48,480 nucleotides of DNA. It comes from an uncultured Christensenella sp. (lineage in GTDB: Bacteria > Bacillota > Clostridia > Christensenellales > Pumilibacteraceae). The translations under genes and the position numbers were made by a program. Below are positions 31,052 to 39,845 of the stretch, one piece after another. The notes under the pieces are model-generated. The model had not been told where the DNA came from and ran no database searches. It worked only from the letters and a program-made list of their open reading frames with translations. Within the stretch, counting starts at the first letter, position 1. The number at the start of each line of letters is the position of its first letter. The stretch spans positions 1-48,480 of the forward strand of contig CAJTTD010000003.1 in NCBI GenBank assembly GCA_910579205.1, read 5' to 3'.

Positions 31052-33118
31052 TCAATCCTTTTTCGATTGCAACAAAGAATCCATGGAATCGTCGTAGAAT
31101 AGATAAGCGTTTTTCGTGCTGTGTTTTACGGTGTACATAGCCGCGTCCGCCATATTAAAAAGATCGTCGTAATTGCCGATAAACTTTTCGGTACACGCTA
31201 TGCCCATACTTACGCTCACGTCGAAGTCCTTATACTTTTGCGTCAATCGCTCGAATATACGCTTTACTTGCGGAACGACGGTGTCCTTGTATTCCATAAA
31301 TATCATGAATTCGTCGCCGCCGAAACGCGCCGCTATATCGGTGCTTCTGATATTGTCTTTCATTCTGCCCGCTATAGCTTCTATAAGTTCATCGCCGAAC
31401 AAATGCCCGTAAACGTCGTTAGCCGTTTTTAGATTATCCAAGTCGAAATACACGAGCGCGAACCGCCGCGATCTCCCCGTAGCCAAAAGCTCCGTGATGC
31501 GTTTTTTGGCGGCGTTGTAATTGAGCAGCCCCGTCCTCGCGTCGTGGTCGGCGCGCTCTTGCAAGCTTTCCATAGCGGCGGTCTCGTCGTCGATATCCAC
31601 TATTTTTCCGACCGCGCCGTCAAACTCCGGACTTTCGTCGTTGTTCCACATGGCTTTCGCCATTATCTTGTTCCACTTCTTTACGCCGTTGATGTTGAGC
31701 AGATACTTTTCCGACACGACGGGGTTTTCGGGAGTGGTGTTTTTTATCTTGTTCAAAAGATCGGTTATGTCGTCCTTGGAAAATATGTTTAGCAACAGGC
31801 TGTTTTCGGTGGGATTCATTATTTTAACCGGAATGCCCAGCTGCTCCGCGCCCCACTCCGCGAGCTTTAACATTTCGGGCGATTCTATATACTCGAATAT
31901 TATTTCGCGCGATATGTCCGCAAGATATTCGGACTTCATGCGCTCGTGCTCCATAAGCCGTATCGTCCTGTTGGAAACGTCCGCGCCCGACGACTTGAGC
32001 ACATGGCTTACCGTGTCGCGTATGCCCGAATCGGTAGCATGCCCAAACGATAAAGTGTGCAATTCTTTTTCGAGGTCGTCGGCGATATCGGAAAGACACT
32101 CCAATAGCACGGGATTGAACACGCCGCATTCGCCGTTGAGTATCATTTTGACCGCTACGTCCGACGGATATGCGTCTTTGTAAACGCGTTTGCTCGTCAA
32201 CGCGTCGTAAACGTCTGCTATGGATACGGCTTGAGCGGAAATGGGTATTTCGTCGCCTTTCAAACCGTCGGGATAACCGTTGCCGTCGTACCGTTCGTGA
32301 TGCCAACGGCATATCTCATAGCCCACGCGGATGAGCGCTTCGTTCTTTCTGAACGGTATATCGCTGAGCATTTTAGCGCCTTCTACGGTATGCGCCTTCA
32401 TTATCTCGAACTCTTCTTTGGTAAATCTGCCCGGCTTGTTGAGCACTTCGCTCGGAATAGATATTTTGCCTATGTCGTGCAGAGCGGAAGCGTTGCCTAT
32501 GAGATGTATATCCTTGACGGACAGCGGATATTTGTCAGTCTTTGCGACGAGCGCTCTGAGTATCATTTCCGTCATGGAATGGACGTGAAGCACGTGAAGT
32601 CCGCTCTCGCCGTTACGAAACTCGACGATATGAGACAATATCTCTATCATCAAGCTGTTGTCCTTTTCCTTTTCGAATATCTGATCGGACAGCATGTCGG
32701 ACATTTCTTTATGCTTGATAGACAGCATAAAGTTGCTCATCACGCGGTGCTTTACGGTGCGCTCGTCAAACGGACGGCTTATGTAATCGATCGCGCCCAA
32801 GTCGTACGCCCTATCTATATACGACCCGCCCGTTTCCGCCGATATCATTATTACGGGCACGGTCTTTATCCATCCCGTATGGTTCATGGTGGCAAGCACG
32901 TCGAAACCGTCCATAACGGGCATGACTATATCGAGCAGCATAAGCGAAATTTCAAGCTCGTGTTCGCGCAATATCGCGAGAGCCTCCATTCCGTTTTCGG
33001 CTTCCATTATAGTAAAATCGTCGGCGAGCATGTCGGACAAAAGCGAACGGTTAAGTTCGGAATCGTCCACTATGAGTATTTTTTTTCTTGCCGATAGCTT
33101 TGATTTTTTGCCGCCCAT
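31052..33118 (-). CDS. Response regulator with HD-GYP and GGDEF output domains
   Basis: The 688-residue protein has REC (about 13-130), HD-GYP (about 160-345), a PAS-like region (about 400-520) and GGDEF (about 530-680). In REC the acceptor is Asp63 (LLDIVMPVMDG), with acidic Asp18/Asp19. The usual conserved Lys is Arg (YISRPFDE). HD-GYP has ALHDIGK and HHERYDGNGYPDGLKGDEIP, the full phosphodiesterase signature. GGDEF is intact at 600-604 and has the RSTD inhibitory I-site at 591-594. The protein could therefore make and break cyclic di-GMP, with phosphorylation choosing the direction. It starts two bases after the hybrid kinase stop. Confidence 0.93.
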   Translation of the reverse strand: MGGKKSKLSARKKILIVDDSELNRSLLSDMLADDFTIMEAENGMEALAILREHELEISLMLLDIVMPVMDGFDVLATMNHTGWIKTVPVIMISAETGGSYIDRAYDLGAIDYISRPFDERTVKHRVMSNFMLSIKHKEMSDMLSDQIFEKEKDNSLMIEILSHIVEFRNGESGLHVLHVHSMTEMILRALVAKTDKYPLSVKDIHLIGNASALHDIGKISIPSEVLNKPGRFTKEEFEIMKAHTVEGAKMLSDIPFRKNEALIRVGYEICRWHHERYDGNGYPDGLKGDEIPISAQAVSIADVYDALTSKRVYKDAYPSDVAVKMILNGECGVFNPVLLECLSDIADDLEKELHTLSFGHATDSGIRDTVSHVLKSSGADVSNRTIRLMEHERMKSEYLADISREIIFEYIESPEMLKLAEWGAEQLGIPVKIMNPTENSLLLNIFSKDDITDLLNKIKNTTPENPVVSEKYLLNINGVKKWNKIMAKAMWNNDESPEFDGAVGKIVDIDDETAAMESLQERADHDARTGLLNYNAAKKRITELLATGRSRRFALVYFDLDNLKTANDVYGHLFGDELIEAIAGRMKDNIRSTDIAARFGGDEFMIFMEYKDTVVPQVKRIFERLTQKYKDFDVSVSMGIACTEKFIGNYDDLFNMADAAMYTVKHSTKNAYLFYDDSMDSLLQSKKD

Positions 33119-33120
33119 AT

Positions 33121-36100
33121 CTAATCCTTTTTGTTAGATTTTTTGGTTTTCTTTGTTTTTTCGGTCTTATGCGGACTGTCCTTGCGCAATTTAGACACCA
33201 CCTGCTTGAGCTTATCCATATCTATGGGTTTTGCCAAGTGCGCGTTCATGCCCGCGTCCAGCGCCGATTTTACGTCGTCGTCGAACGCGTTGGCAGTCAT
33301 GGCGATTATAGGTATCGACTTTGCGTCCGCGTGCGCGCTCTTGCGTATTGCGCGCGTAGCGTCGTACCCGTTCATAACGGGCATTTGGATATCCATGAAT
33401 ATCATGTCGTACCGACCGGCTGCGGACGCCTCGAACTTTTCTAGCGCCTCCTTGCCGTCCGTCGCTATTTCGCATTCGACGTCTTCTATCTCAAGCAACT
33501 CGACGAGAATTTCGGCGTTGAGTTCGTTATCCTCCGCCGCAAGTATCTTGAGTCCCTTAAGCGAAATGTTTTCTTCTTCCGGCTCGATATCTGCAGAAAC
33601 ACCGTCGTTGCGTATCTGCATGATAGCTCTCCTGAAGTTGGATACGAAGAACGGCTTGGACAAAAACATGTCTATACCGGCAGCTTTGGCTTCGTCCTCT
33701 ATGTCCTCGAAGCTGTACGACGTAAGAACCATGATGGGAAGTTCTCTACCCACTTTGGCGCGTATGCGACGAGCAGTTTCCACGCCGTCCATATCGGGCA
33801 TTTTCCAATCGATAAGTACGATGTTGTAATCTTCGCCCGCGTCCGTCGCACGAGTAACCTCGTCTACCGCGTCTTGACCGTTAAAGCGGCATTCCACATC
33901 GACGCCCGTATCCGCCATGAGCTCCTTGATATCCATGCAGATATCTTCTTCGTCGTCCACTACGAGAACTCGCGCCACATTGTGGTGTTTCCAGAAATCG
34001 GCGTCGTCCTTCATATTTTCTGTAATGGGAAGCTCGAGCTCCACTACAAAAGTACTGCCCTTGCCGAGTTTGCTCTCTACGGAAATGACGCCGCCCATAA
34101 GATCGACGATGTTCTTTGTAATAGCCATGCCGAGACCGGTGCCTTGGATCTTTTTTGTATCCTCGGTAGTTTCTCTGCTGAACGGGTCGAATATCGTCTT
34201 TAAGTATTCTTCACTCATGCCTATGCCGTTGTCTTTAACGGTAAAGCGCAAATGCACGTGATTATGCACATTCTGCTTCATCACCTCTACCTTGAGCATG
34301 ATCGAGCCGCCCACTTGCGTATACTTGACGGCATTGGACAGAATGTTGAGCATTATCTGATTCAAGCGCATTTTGTCGCCCAACACATATTCGGGGATAT
34401 TGCCCTTGGTATGCACATCGAGGACTTGTTTTTTGGAGTTGGCTTGCGCGCTTATCATGGCGTACAGTTCTTCTATGAACTCGGGCAGACGGAACTGCTC
34501 GATATTGAGCGAAGTCTTACCGCTCTCTATCTTGCTCATATCCAAAATATCGTTTATGAGACTGAGAAGGTGCTGACCCGAATACATTATCTTGCGTATG
34601 TAATCGCGCACTCTGTCCGCGTTTTCCACGTCTTTGGCGAGAAGCGTCGCATAGCCTATTATTGCGTTCATGGGCGTTCTTATGTCGTGCGACATATTGG
34701 AAAGGAAATTACTCTTTGCCGCGTTGGCGTTTTTGGCGAGTATAAGCGCCTCTTCCAATCTGTCGCGCATCTTGTGGTCTTCCGTTCTGTCGGACAACAT
34801 TATAACGCAACGATCCTTGCCGTTTTCCACCGAATGATAGAGGGACAGATGGTACCAATACTGCTGTCCGTCGTCCACATGGCGCATCATGATATCGGTC
34901 TCCCACACATTTCCTACGGGGAGCGCCTTAAGTCCCTCCGAAGTAAACGGAGGCAAATTTTCCGTCGCCGCGCCGAGAATATTGCGCACGTCCTTTTTAA
35001 CGTCCGCCATATCCAAACCGAACACTTGCGTAATGTTGGAACTGACGTATTCCGCATTGAACGTTTCGGGCGAAAACATTAGGAATATATCGTTTGTATT
35101 AAATGTAAGAAGGTCGAGGAGATTTTCGCGCGACTTGATCTCCAACTCTTTCTCTTTGACTTTGCGGCGCTGTATGACTATTAGCGCGACCGCGACTATC
35201 GTTCCGATAACGGCAAACAAGCACGCCATAACGATTATAGTTACCGTTCTGAACCAGCTCATACTACCGTTGACTACTTCTGCGGACTGCGTTCCCACAA
35301 GTATCCAACCGCCGAATCCTATGGGCATGTACACGAGATACTTTTGCTTGCCGTCGATTTTGTCATCAACAAGAACGACGCCCTTTCTCACGGTACTGTT
35401 TGTCTTGTCCGAGCCGATCGCATTCCAATCGTCCACAAGCATATTGAGATCTTTCCCGCTTATCGAACAGTCTCCGGACTGAAGGAATTCCAAAATGTTG
35501 GTTTTTTCGCTGTCGCTCGACTGCAACAAAACAAATCCGTCGCTCAACACTATGTAACCGTCGCTGTCGTTTTCGAAAACGTTGATATCGAGAAGATCTA
35601 TCATTGCGTCAACATCTAAACATATACCCGCCGACGCGAAAGAAAAACCGTCGTAAATGTAACGAGAATCATTATCGTCGCCCGAGTCGATTTCAGTAGA
35701 ACGGGAATCGAACTTGACCGCGAGCATCATGACGCGCCTTTCCGTTCCGTCGGAATCCTGCATAACGCCCACGACGCCGCCCATGTCGTCGTCAAGCAAT
35801 ACGCGCAAAGACCGTCTGAACTTCATATTGGCGCGTTTATCGGTGAGCGGATTTAAGCATTCGTATTTGAATTTGAAAAGGTCTTCGCTATCCGCGTCGG
35901 ACTGTTCATCTTCCTCGGACGGCGTGCGAATAAAGTAAAAATCGGAAAACTTCCACTCGTTTTTCTGATCTTCTATAAAACTTTTAAATTCGTTCCTACG
36001 CTTGTTTCTGTCGCTCTCGTCCAGCGTTTCGTCATTTATGACTTCCAAAGAGTTGCCTACATAGTTTTTCCAGCTTTTAAGCAGGCTGCGCATATTTTCG

Positions 36101-36285
36101 ACCTGAACGGAAATGCGCTTATCCACTTGATCGTATATCTCGTTCAAGTGGTTTGAACTCTCGTTGAAAATATAGCGGGACGTAAGCACGGAATACAAGA
36201 CAGCCGTAACTATGACCGCCGCCAAACACACGGCGATGACCACTATGCTCTGCCATTTCTTTTTAAGAAAATCGAGAAACTTCAT
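33121..36285 (-). CDS. Hybrid sensor histidine kinase with two receiver domains
   Basis: The 1054-residue protein is anchored by a transmembrane helix at about 12-33. It has a large extracytoplasmic sensor (about 34-350, probably a Cache-type double PAS) and a second helix at about 355-385. A cytoplasmic PAS domain (about 405-510) follows. The HisKA has SNMSHDIRTPMNAIIGYA with His near 531. HATPase_c has MLNILSNAVKYTQ, DNGIGMSEE and GTGLGMAITKN. REC1 (acceptor Asp near 824, LIDWKMPDMDG) and REC2 (Asp near 965, FMDIQMPVMNG) complete it. The start was set at ATG 36285 (AAGAAGGA site); an upstream frame runs into the promoter. It leads the kinase-regulator-HPt operon. The C-terminus is Lys-rich. 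Confidence 0.93.
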   Translation of the reverse strand: MKFLDFLKKKWQSIVVIAVCLAAVIVTAVLYSVLTSRYIFNESSNHLNEIYDQVDKRISVQVENMRSLLKSWKNYVGNSLEVINDETLDESDRNKRRNEFKSFIEDQKNEWKFSDFYFIRTPSEEDEQSDADSEDLFKFKYECLNPLTDKRANMKFRRSLRVLLDDDMGGVVGVMQDSDGTERRVMMLAVKFDSRSTEIDSGDDNDSRYIYDGFSFASAGICLDVDAMIDLLDINVFENDSDGYIVLSDGFVLLQSSDSEKTNILEFLQSGDCSISGKDLNMLVDDWNAIGSDKTNSTVRKGVVLVDDKIDGKQKYLVYMPIGFGGWILVGTQSAEVVNGSMSWFRTVTIIVMACLFAVIGTIVAVALIVIQRRKVKEKELEIKSRENLLDLLTFNTNDIFLMFSPETFNAEYVSSNITQVFGLDMADVKKDVRNILGAATENLPPFTSEGLKALPVGNVWETDIMMRHVDDGQQYWYHLSLYHSVENGKDRCVIMLSDRTEDHKMRDRLEEALILAKNANAAKSNFLSNMSHDIRTPMNAIIGYATLLAKDVENADRVRDYIRKIMYSGQHLLSLINDILDMSKIESGKTSLNIEQFRLPEFIEELYAMISAQANSKKQVLDVHTKGNIPEYVLGDKMRLNQIMLNILSNAVKYTQVGGSIMLKVEVMKQNVHNHVHLRFTVKDNGIGMSEEYLKTIFDPFSRETTEDTKKIQGTGLGMAITKNIVDLMGGVISVESKLGKGSTFVVELELPITENMKDDADFWKHHNVARVLVVDDEEDICMDIKELMADTGVDVECRFNGQDAVDEVTRATDAGEDYNIVLIDWKMPDMDGVETARRIRAKVGRELPIMVLTSYSFEDIEDEAKAAGIDMFLSKPFFVSNFRRAIMQIRNDGVSADIEPEEENISLKGLKILAAEDNELNAEILVELLEIEDVECEIATDGKEALEKFEASAAGRYDMIFMDIQMPVMNGYDATRAIRKSAHADAKSIPIIAMTANAFDDDVKSALDAGMNAHLAKPIDMDKLKQVVSKLRKDSPHKTEKTKKTKKSNKKD

Positions 36286-36328
36286 AAAGATCCTTCTTCT
36301 CCGAATTATACATATAGTTGTAATACAC

Positions 36329-36357
36329 ATTGTAACACATATTTTTATGCTTTGCAA
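36329..36357 (-). promoter_or_regulatory. Promoter of the phosphorelay operon
   Basis: TTGCAA (36352-36357) and TACAAT (36329-36334) are 17 bp apart on the minus strand. A second TATAAT lies nearer the start codon but lacks a -35 box. Confidence 0.65.
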
Positions 36358-36406
36358 GAGTTTACCCGATTTTACCGCATTTTTCGACGCATAAATAACA
36401 CAAAAC

Positions 36407-36432
36407 CCCTGTGCGGGACGTGCCGCACAGGG
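36407..36432 (-). terminator. Terminator of the phage cassette
   Basis: On the minus strand CCCTGTGCGG and CCGCACAGGG pair as a 10-bp stem with a six-base loop, followed by GTTTTGTG. It lies 30 bases after the last phage gene and marks a clean 3' end for the transcript. Confidence 0.88.
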
Positions 36433-36462
36433 AGTCTGATGTATTAATATATTAAATGTATA

Positions 36463-36714
36463 TTATGCGTCGGAGCTGCCGCCTTCTTCGTCGTTCGTAT
36501 CTTCGTCTCCGAGGGCAGCGCCGTCCAAATATCCCGAGCCGCTCGTCGGATCGGACACTATACCCAGCATGACGAGCGCCGAACAAACGGCGTTTATGAT
36601 CGAGCTTGCCGTCTCGTCGCCTATCTCTATGCCGAACGCGCCGAGTATTAGAAACACGCAGCTTATAAGGCTCACCCAAAACCCTATGTTTTTTATCCGT
36701 TCCTTTATCTTCAT
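36463..36714 (-). CDS. Phage holin, phi-LC3/LL-H type
   Basis: The 83-residue protein has a basic N-terminus (KIKERIKNIGF) and a first hydrophobic helix (WVSLISCVFLILGAFGI). A second helix (SSIINAVCSALVMLGIV) is followed by the conserved SDPTSG turn. The tail is acidic. These are the features of the short phi-LC3 family holins that open the membrane at lysis. AGGTGG precedes the ATG. It is the last gene before the terminator at 36407. Confidence 0.85.
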   Translation of the reverse strand: MKIKERIKNIGFWVSLISCVFLILGAFGIEIGDETASSIINAVCSALVMLGIVSDPTSGSGYLDGAALGDEDTNDEEGGSSDA

Positions 36715-36722
36715 TGCACCAC

Positions 36723-37625
36723 CTATCTACCGTACTTGTCGTACAGTTTGTAATAATAGTAATCGGACAAGTGCGTTCTGAAAAGATCGTGATTGCGTAT
36801 CTCGAGCCGAGCCGTAGTTTCGTCGAGCGACGACAGATACGCGTCCATCTGCGCATACACCGATCGGTACAGATCGTTGCGGTCGGATTGGGAAAGTCCG
36901 TCAAGCGAGTTTTCTTTTTTTATGCGGTCGAGCGCCGCCGAATACAGATCGCTCTCCGTTTTGGCTTTGGATGCGTCAAGCTGGGCTTGCTTGGCTTTTA
37001 TCTCGTTGTTGTACTTGACCGCCTCGTACGTCTTTTTGTTGCGCTCTTCACGCAGTTCCGCGAGCTTCTCGTTGAGCTTGACCGCATACGAGATATTAAA
37101 GTCGTCGAGCGCCGCCTTGAGCTTTCCGTCTATCTGCGAGATCTGAGCGTCTATATCGGCAAGCTGCTTGCCGTAGTCTCTGTTAAGATCGGCGGTCTTC
37201 TTCAAATACTCGCTTTCGAGATCGCTCTTGCTCGATGTAGCGACGGTTGAGCGCGCAAGCCCGCGCTTTATAACGTCGTTGTCTATGCGCCGCGCCGCCG
37301 CGTCGTACAATTCCTCGAGCTGAGATCTTTCGGCGTCGAACTTTGCGGAGTACTCGTCTTTCTTCCCCGCAAGCATTTCCGCCTCCGCCGCACTGTTGTT
37401 TTTTATAGCGCTTATTTGTCCGTCCTTATAACTCTGCAAACTGTCTGACGCGTTCTGCTTGAGCTGCTCGTCGGTCGGCGGGTCGTATGTTATGTAATCG
37501 AGTTTAACGGACGGAAGTTCGGGTTTTTCCACAGTTCCGCCCGCAGCGCTCTCCAACTTTTTTATCTCTTCCTCGAGCTTGCCGCGCTCGTCGAAAAGGT
37601 CCTTAGTCGCTGCTGTCGTTTTCAT
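36723..37625 (-). CDS. Long coiled-coil phage protein, needle or structural candidate
   Basis: The 300-residue protein is almost entirely helical and charged. It has heptad-like stretches (FDERGKLEEEIKKLESAA, DLNRDYGKQLADIDAQIS, VKLNEKLAELREERNKKTY, KAKQAQLDASKAKTESDLY) and ends with a Tyr-rich motif (HLSDYYYYKLYDKYGR). There is no signal peptide or membrane helix. Its place after the hub-like protein fits a tail-needle or ejection-type protein of podoviruses. That is an inference from position and shape only. It starts inside the preceding gene (23-bp overlap) with AAGGAGAA upstream. Confidence 0.75.
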   Translation of the reverse strand: MKTTAATKDLFDERGKLEEEIKKLESAAGGTVEKPELPSVKLDYITYDPPTDEQLKQNASDSLQSYKDGQISAIKNNSAAEAEMLAGKKDEYSAKFDAERSQLEELYDAAARRIDNDVIKRGLARSTVATSSKSDLESEYLKKTADLNRDYGKQLADIDAQISQIDGKLKAALDDFNISYAVKLNEKLAELREERNKKTYEAVKYNNEIKAKQAQLDASKAKTESDLYSAALDRIKKENSLDGLSQSDRNDLYRSVYAQMDAYLSSLDETTARLEIRNHDLFRTHLSDYYYYKLYDKYGR

Positions 37626-37767
37626 ATTTCTCCTTGTAAAGTCTGTATTTGTAATCGCGGTAAGCGCCCATTATTTCGTCTGCGGAATACCGCTCGCTCG
37701 CCTCTTTGGGCGGCAATGTAAGCGGCGAGCGAAGCGCGTTGCCGCTTGCGCCGTCGCATTCCGTCAA
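37603..37767 (-). CDS. Small phage protein, 54 aa
   Basis: The frame is read from a TTG at 37767 that overlaps the holin stop as TTGA, a junction also seen between capsid and the next gene here. A GTG at 37824 would add 19 residues deep inside the holin gene and looks less likely. The product contains LPPKEASERYSADEIMGAYRDYKYRLYKEKYENDSSD-like helical content (conserved block ADEIMGAYRDYKYRLYKEKY). It overlaps the next gene by 23 bases in another frame. Function unknown. Confidence 0.5.
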   Translation of the reverse strand: MTECDGASGNALRSPLTLPPKEASERYSADEIMGAYRDYKYRLYKEKYENDSSD

Positions 37768-38063
37768 ACCGACCGATCCGCACACACCGCGCCTCCGTTG
37801 CCGCTTTTGACTGAAGACCCGCACTTACGACACGCCGATCTGATGTACGCCGTATCTGTTTTTACGTCGGATACGCAGTCCTTTATGTCTTCCACATCCG
37901 CCTTGACCGCGCCGAGCGCGCCCAAGCGTTTTGTGAGCGTTTCTATAGTCCCGGTGTAGCGGCATTCTCTTTTGCGGCTGTCGCGCAGTTCGTACACGAG
38001 CAGCATACAAAACAGCACCGCCCAAATACCGTTGGCTATCACCATGGATACGATTTCGTCCAC
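37764..38063 (-). CDS. BhlA/UviB-type holin-like protein
   Basis: The 99-residue protein starts at GTG 38063 behind AAGGAGGTGA. A single N-terminal membrane helix (MVIANGIWAVLFCMLLVYEL) is followed by the family's DSRKRE stretch, then TIETLTKRLGALGAVKADVEDIK, a coiled region. This is the pattern of the BhlA/UviB bacteriocin-associated holins. A CRKCGS knuckle near the C-terminus is extra. The cassette therefore has two different holin-like proteins. Confidence 0.85.
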   Translation of the reverse strand: MDEIVSMVIANGIWAVLFCMLLVYELRDSRKRECRYTGTIETLTKRLGALGAVKADVEDIKDCVSDVKTDTAYIRSACRKCGSSVKSGNGGAVCADRSV

Positions 38064-38085
38064 AATAATCTCACCTCCTTGATCA

Positions 38086-38433
38086 TCATGTTATTTTTGC
38101 GCCGAATACGGCGACGCGCGCATTGTCGCGCGCCGCCGACAGCTTGAGAGTACCTGTTGCGGCAGTCGCAACGATAATCGGCGACGTTCCCATGCCTATG
38201 ACCGCATCGTCCGCCTTTAAAGAACACGCCGCGCCGTCGAAATACGCCATTACGGTATACCTATCGGACGCGCTCACCGTTCCGAACAGCGTCTCCGTAC
38301 CCGCGGACTTTACGCCCGCCGCAACGCTGACCGACGTTTTTGCGGATACGAGCGCGCGCAACGATCTGTCTATAGCTTCTATTCTCGCAGTGTTATCGTC
38401 TATCAGCGACATCAAACGGTTGGTCTTATCCAT
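38086..38433 (-). CDS. Small phage structural protein of unknown function, 115 aa
   Basis: A coiled N-terminus (NRLMSLIDDNTARIEAIDRSLRAL) is followed by about 75 residues of predicted beta strands with a GAACSLKADD turn and the alternating pattern VFGAKIT at the end. Such a trimerisation helix plus beta domain is common in phage decoration or tail-tip proteins. No family is recognised. GGGAGGCG precedes the ATG, ten bases after the hub-like gene. Confidence 0.65.
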   Translation of the reverse strand: MDKTNRLMSLIDDNTARIEAIDRSLRALVSAKTSVSVAAGVKSAGTETLFGTVSASDRYTVMAYFDGAACSLKADDAVIGMGTSPIIVATAATGTLKLSAARDNARVAVFGAKIT

Positions 38434-38442
38434 TTCGCCTCC

Positions 38443-39843
38443 CTAAGTAGTCGTATAAATCAGCGTCGGCGGCGAAATATTGCAACCTACGGCGTCGGTT
38501 TGTACGGTAAGCGCCAAGCGTTTTGCATTGATGTTGAATCGGACGCGCCTATTGCCGCGCTTGACCGCCGCGCTTTTTTTCTTTTCTCCCGACGACAGCG
38601 ACACTACGCAATCCACTGTCGAGCCGACGTACACTTCGCGCACAGTCTTTGTCTTATCGGGCGAACCGAGATCGGTCAACGGTCCTTGCCAATGCTTGGC
38701 AAGCGGCTCGTCGAACCGACTGCCGTTTTTAACAATAACTCCGCACTTTTGCCCGTCGCACGCCATCAAGACGTCCTCGTCTACCAGCGAACAAGCGTTC
38801 ATGAAGTTGATGTCCAAGCCGCGCGTAATGGAATACTCGCCCGTAGCCGTGTCGTAAACGAGCATGGCGTTGGCTTTGTATTCGCCGCTTTCGCAGCCCA
38901 CCGTTGCGCCGTCGCCGAAGCTCATTCTGCACGACAGAAAATACTTGCCGTTAAAGTACGCGCTCGCGCAATTATCGTCGGGCAATATCAAACCGTCCAG
39001 ACCGTGCAACACGCGCGAACACTCGTACCCGTCGAAAACGTACAGTCCGTCCGACGCGAGAAACATCATTACCGAACCGCACTTGGCTATGCTCGACGGA
39101 AATATGCGTCCCGCCGAAGTAAACAGATTAACTACCGCGAACTCGCTCTGATCGGCAAACGCCGTTACTCGGCTTATGCCGTGGTCGCGGAATATGTATA
39201 GATAGCTGCCGAAAGACACCACTTTATTAAGATCGCCGCGCTCGTCCAAAAGTTCTATAAATCCGCCCTCGGACGAACTCATGTTCCAATTCGTAGGGTC
39301 CAAGTTGTCCGAAAAGAATACCTTTGTAGGCTCGTCGCGGCTGGTTACGAACAGCCGTTCGTAATGGAGAGCCATGGACGACACCGTGGGCGACTCCTTA
39401 TGCTCGCTTATTATGCTGCCGTTCCAAGTGTACAGCTTGCGCCCGTCGCAAGACATTATAAGAACGTCTTCCGAGTTAAGTCTGTAATTGAGCATGTCGA
39501 GCGGCGGATACTGCATGCCCGAAATATAATGGGTAGTCTTAGAGTTAAGATCGTAGTACTTGAGCAAGCCATTGCCGTTTTGGTACACGTACTGATCCTC
39601 TATCTGCTTGTGTTTGCTGCAGTACCCTCTGAACACCCAAAACCGCCGCGCGCCGTCCTTTATCATGGGATGTTCGGCTATGCCGTACCCGTCTCTGAGC
39701 GCGCCCGACGTAAGGTCGAAGTTATAGCAGCTTGCCGCGGTAGAAAAATCGAGCACGCTCTCGTCGTGTTTGACGTCTATATTACCGAACCCGCCAACGC
39801 GTCTTCTGTACCGCGTGCGCGCGGGGATATTCATTGCCGACAT
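38443..39843 (-). CDS. Hub/nozzle-like phage protein with beta-propeller-like repeats
   Basis: The 466-residue protein starts at ATG 39843 behind GGAGGTAAAA; a longer frame would run through the upstream gene. After a basic N-terminus (IPARTRYRRRVGGFGNIDVKH) it shows repeated strand-turn units with aromatic and Gly/Asp-rich loops, such as YVYQNGNGLLKYYDL, LYTWNGSI and LYIFRDHGISRVTAF. Further units are GLYVFDGYECSRV and YFNGKYFLSCRM. This is like the beta-propeller hub or nozzle proteins of short-tailed phages (P22 gp10 has a similar length of about 470). Sequence homology to gp10 is not claimed. It follows the connector-like protein, as in P22. Confidence 0.75.
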   Translation of the reverse strand: MSAMNIPARTRYRRRVGGFGNIDVKHDESVLDFSTAASCYNFDLTSGALRDGYGIAEHPMIKDGARRFWVFRGYCSKHKQIEDQYVYQNGNGLLKYYDLNSKTTHYISGMQYPPLDMLNYRLNSEDVLIMSCDGRKLYTWNGSIISEHKESPTVSSMALHYERLFVTSRDEPTKVFFSDNLDPTNWNMSSSEGGFIELLDERGDLNKVVSFGSYLYIFRDHGISRVTAFADQSEFAVVNLFTSAGRIFPSSIAKCGSVMMFLASDGLYVFDGYECSRVLHGLDGLILPDDNCASAYFNGKYFLSCRMSFGDGATVGCESGEYKANAMLVYDTATGEYSITRGLDINFMNACSLVDEDVLMACDGQKCGVIVKNGSRFDEPLAKHWQGPLTDLGSPDKTKTVREVYVGSTVDCVVSLSSGEKKKSAAVKRGNRRVRFNINAKRLALTVQTDAVGCNISPPTLIYTTT

Positions 39844-39845
39844 TT

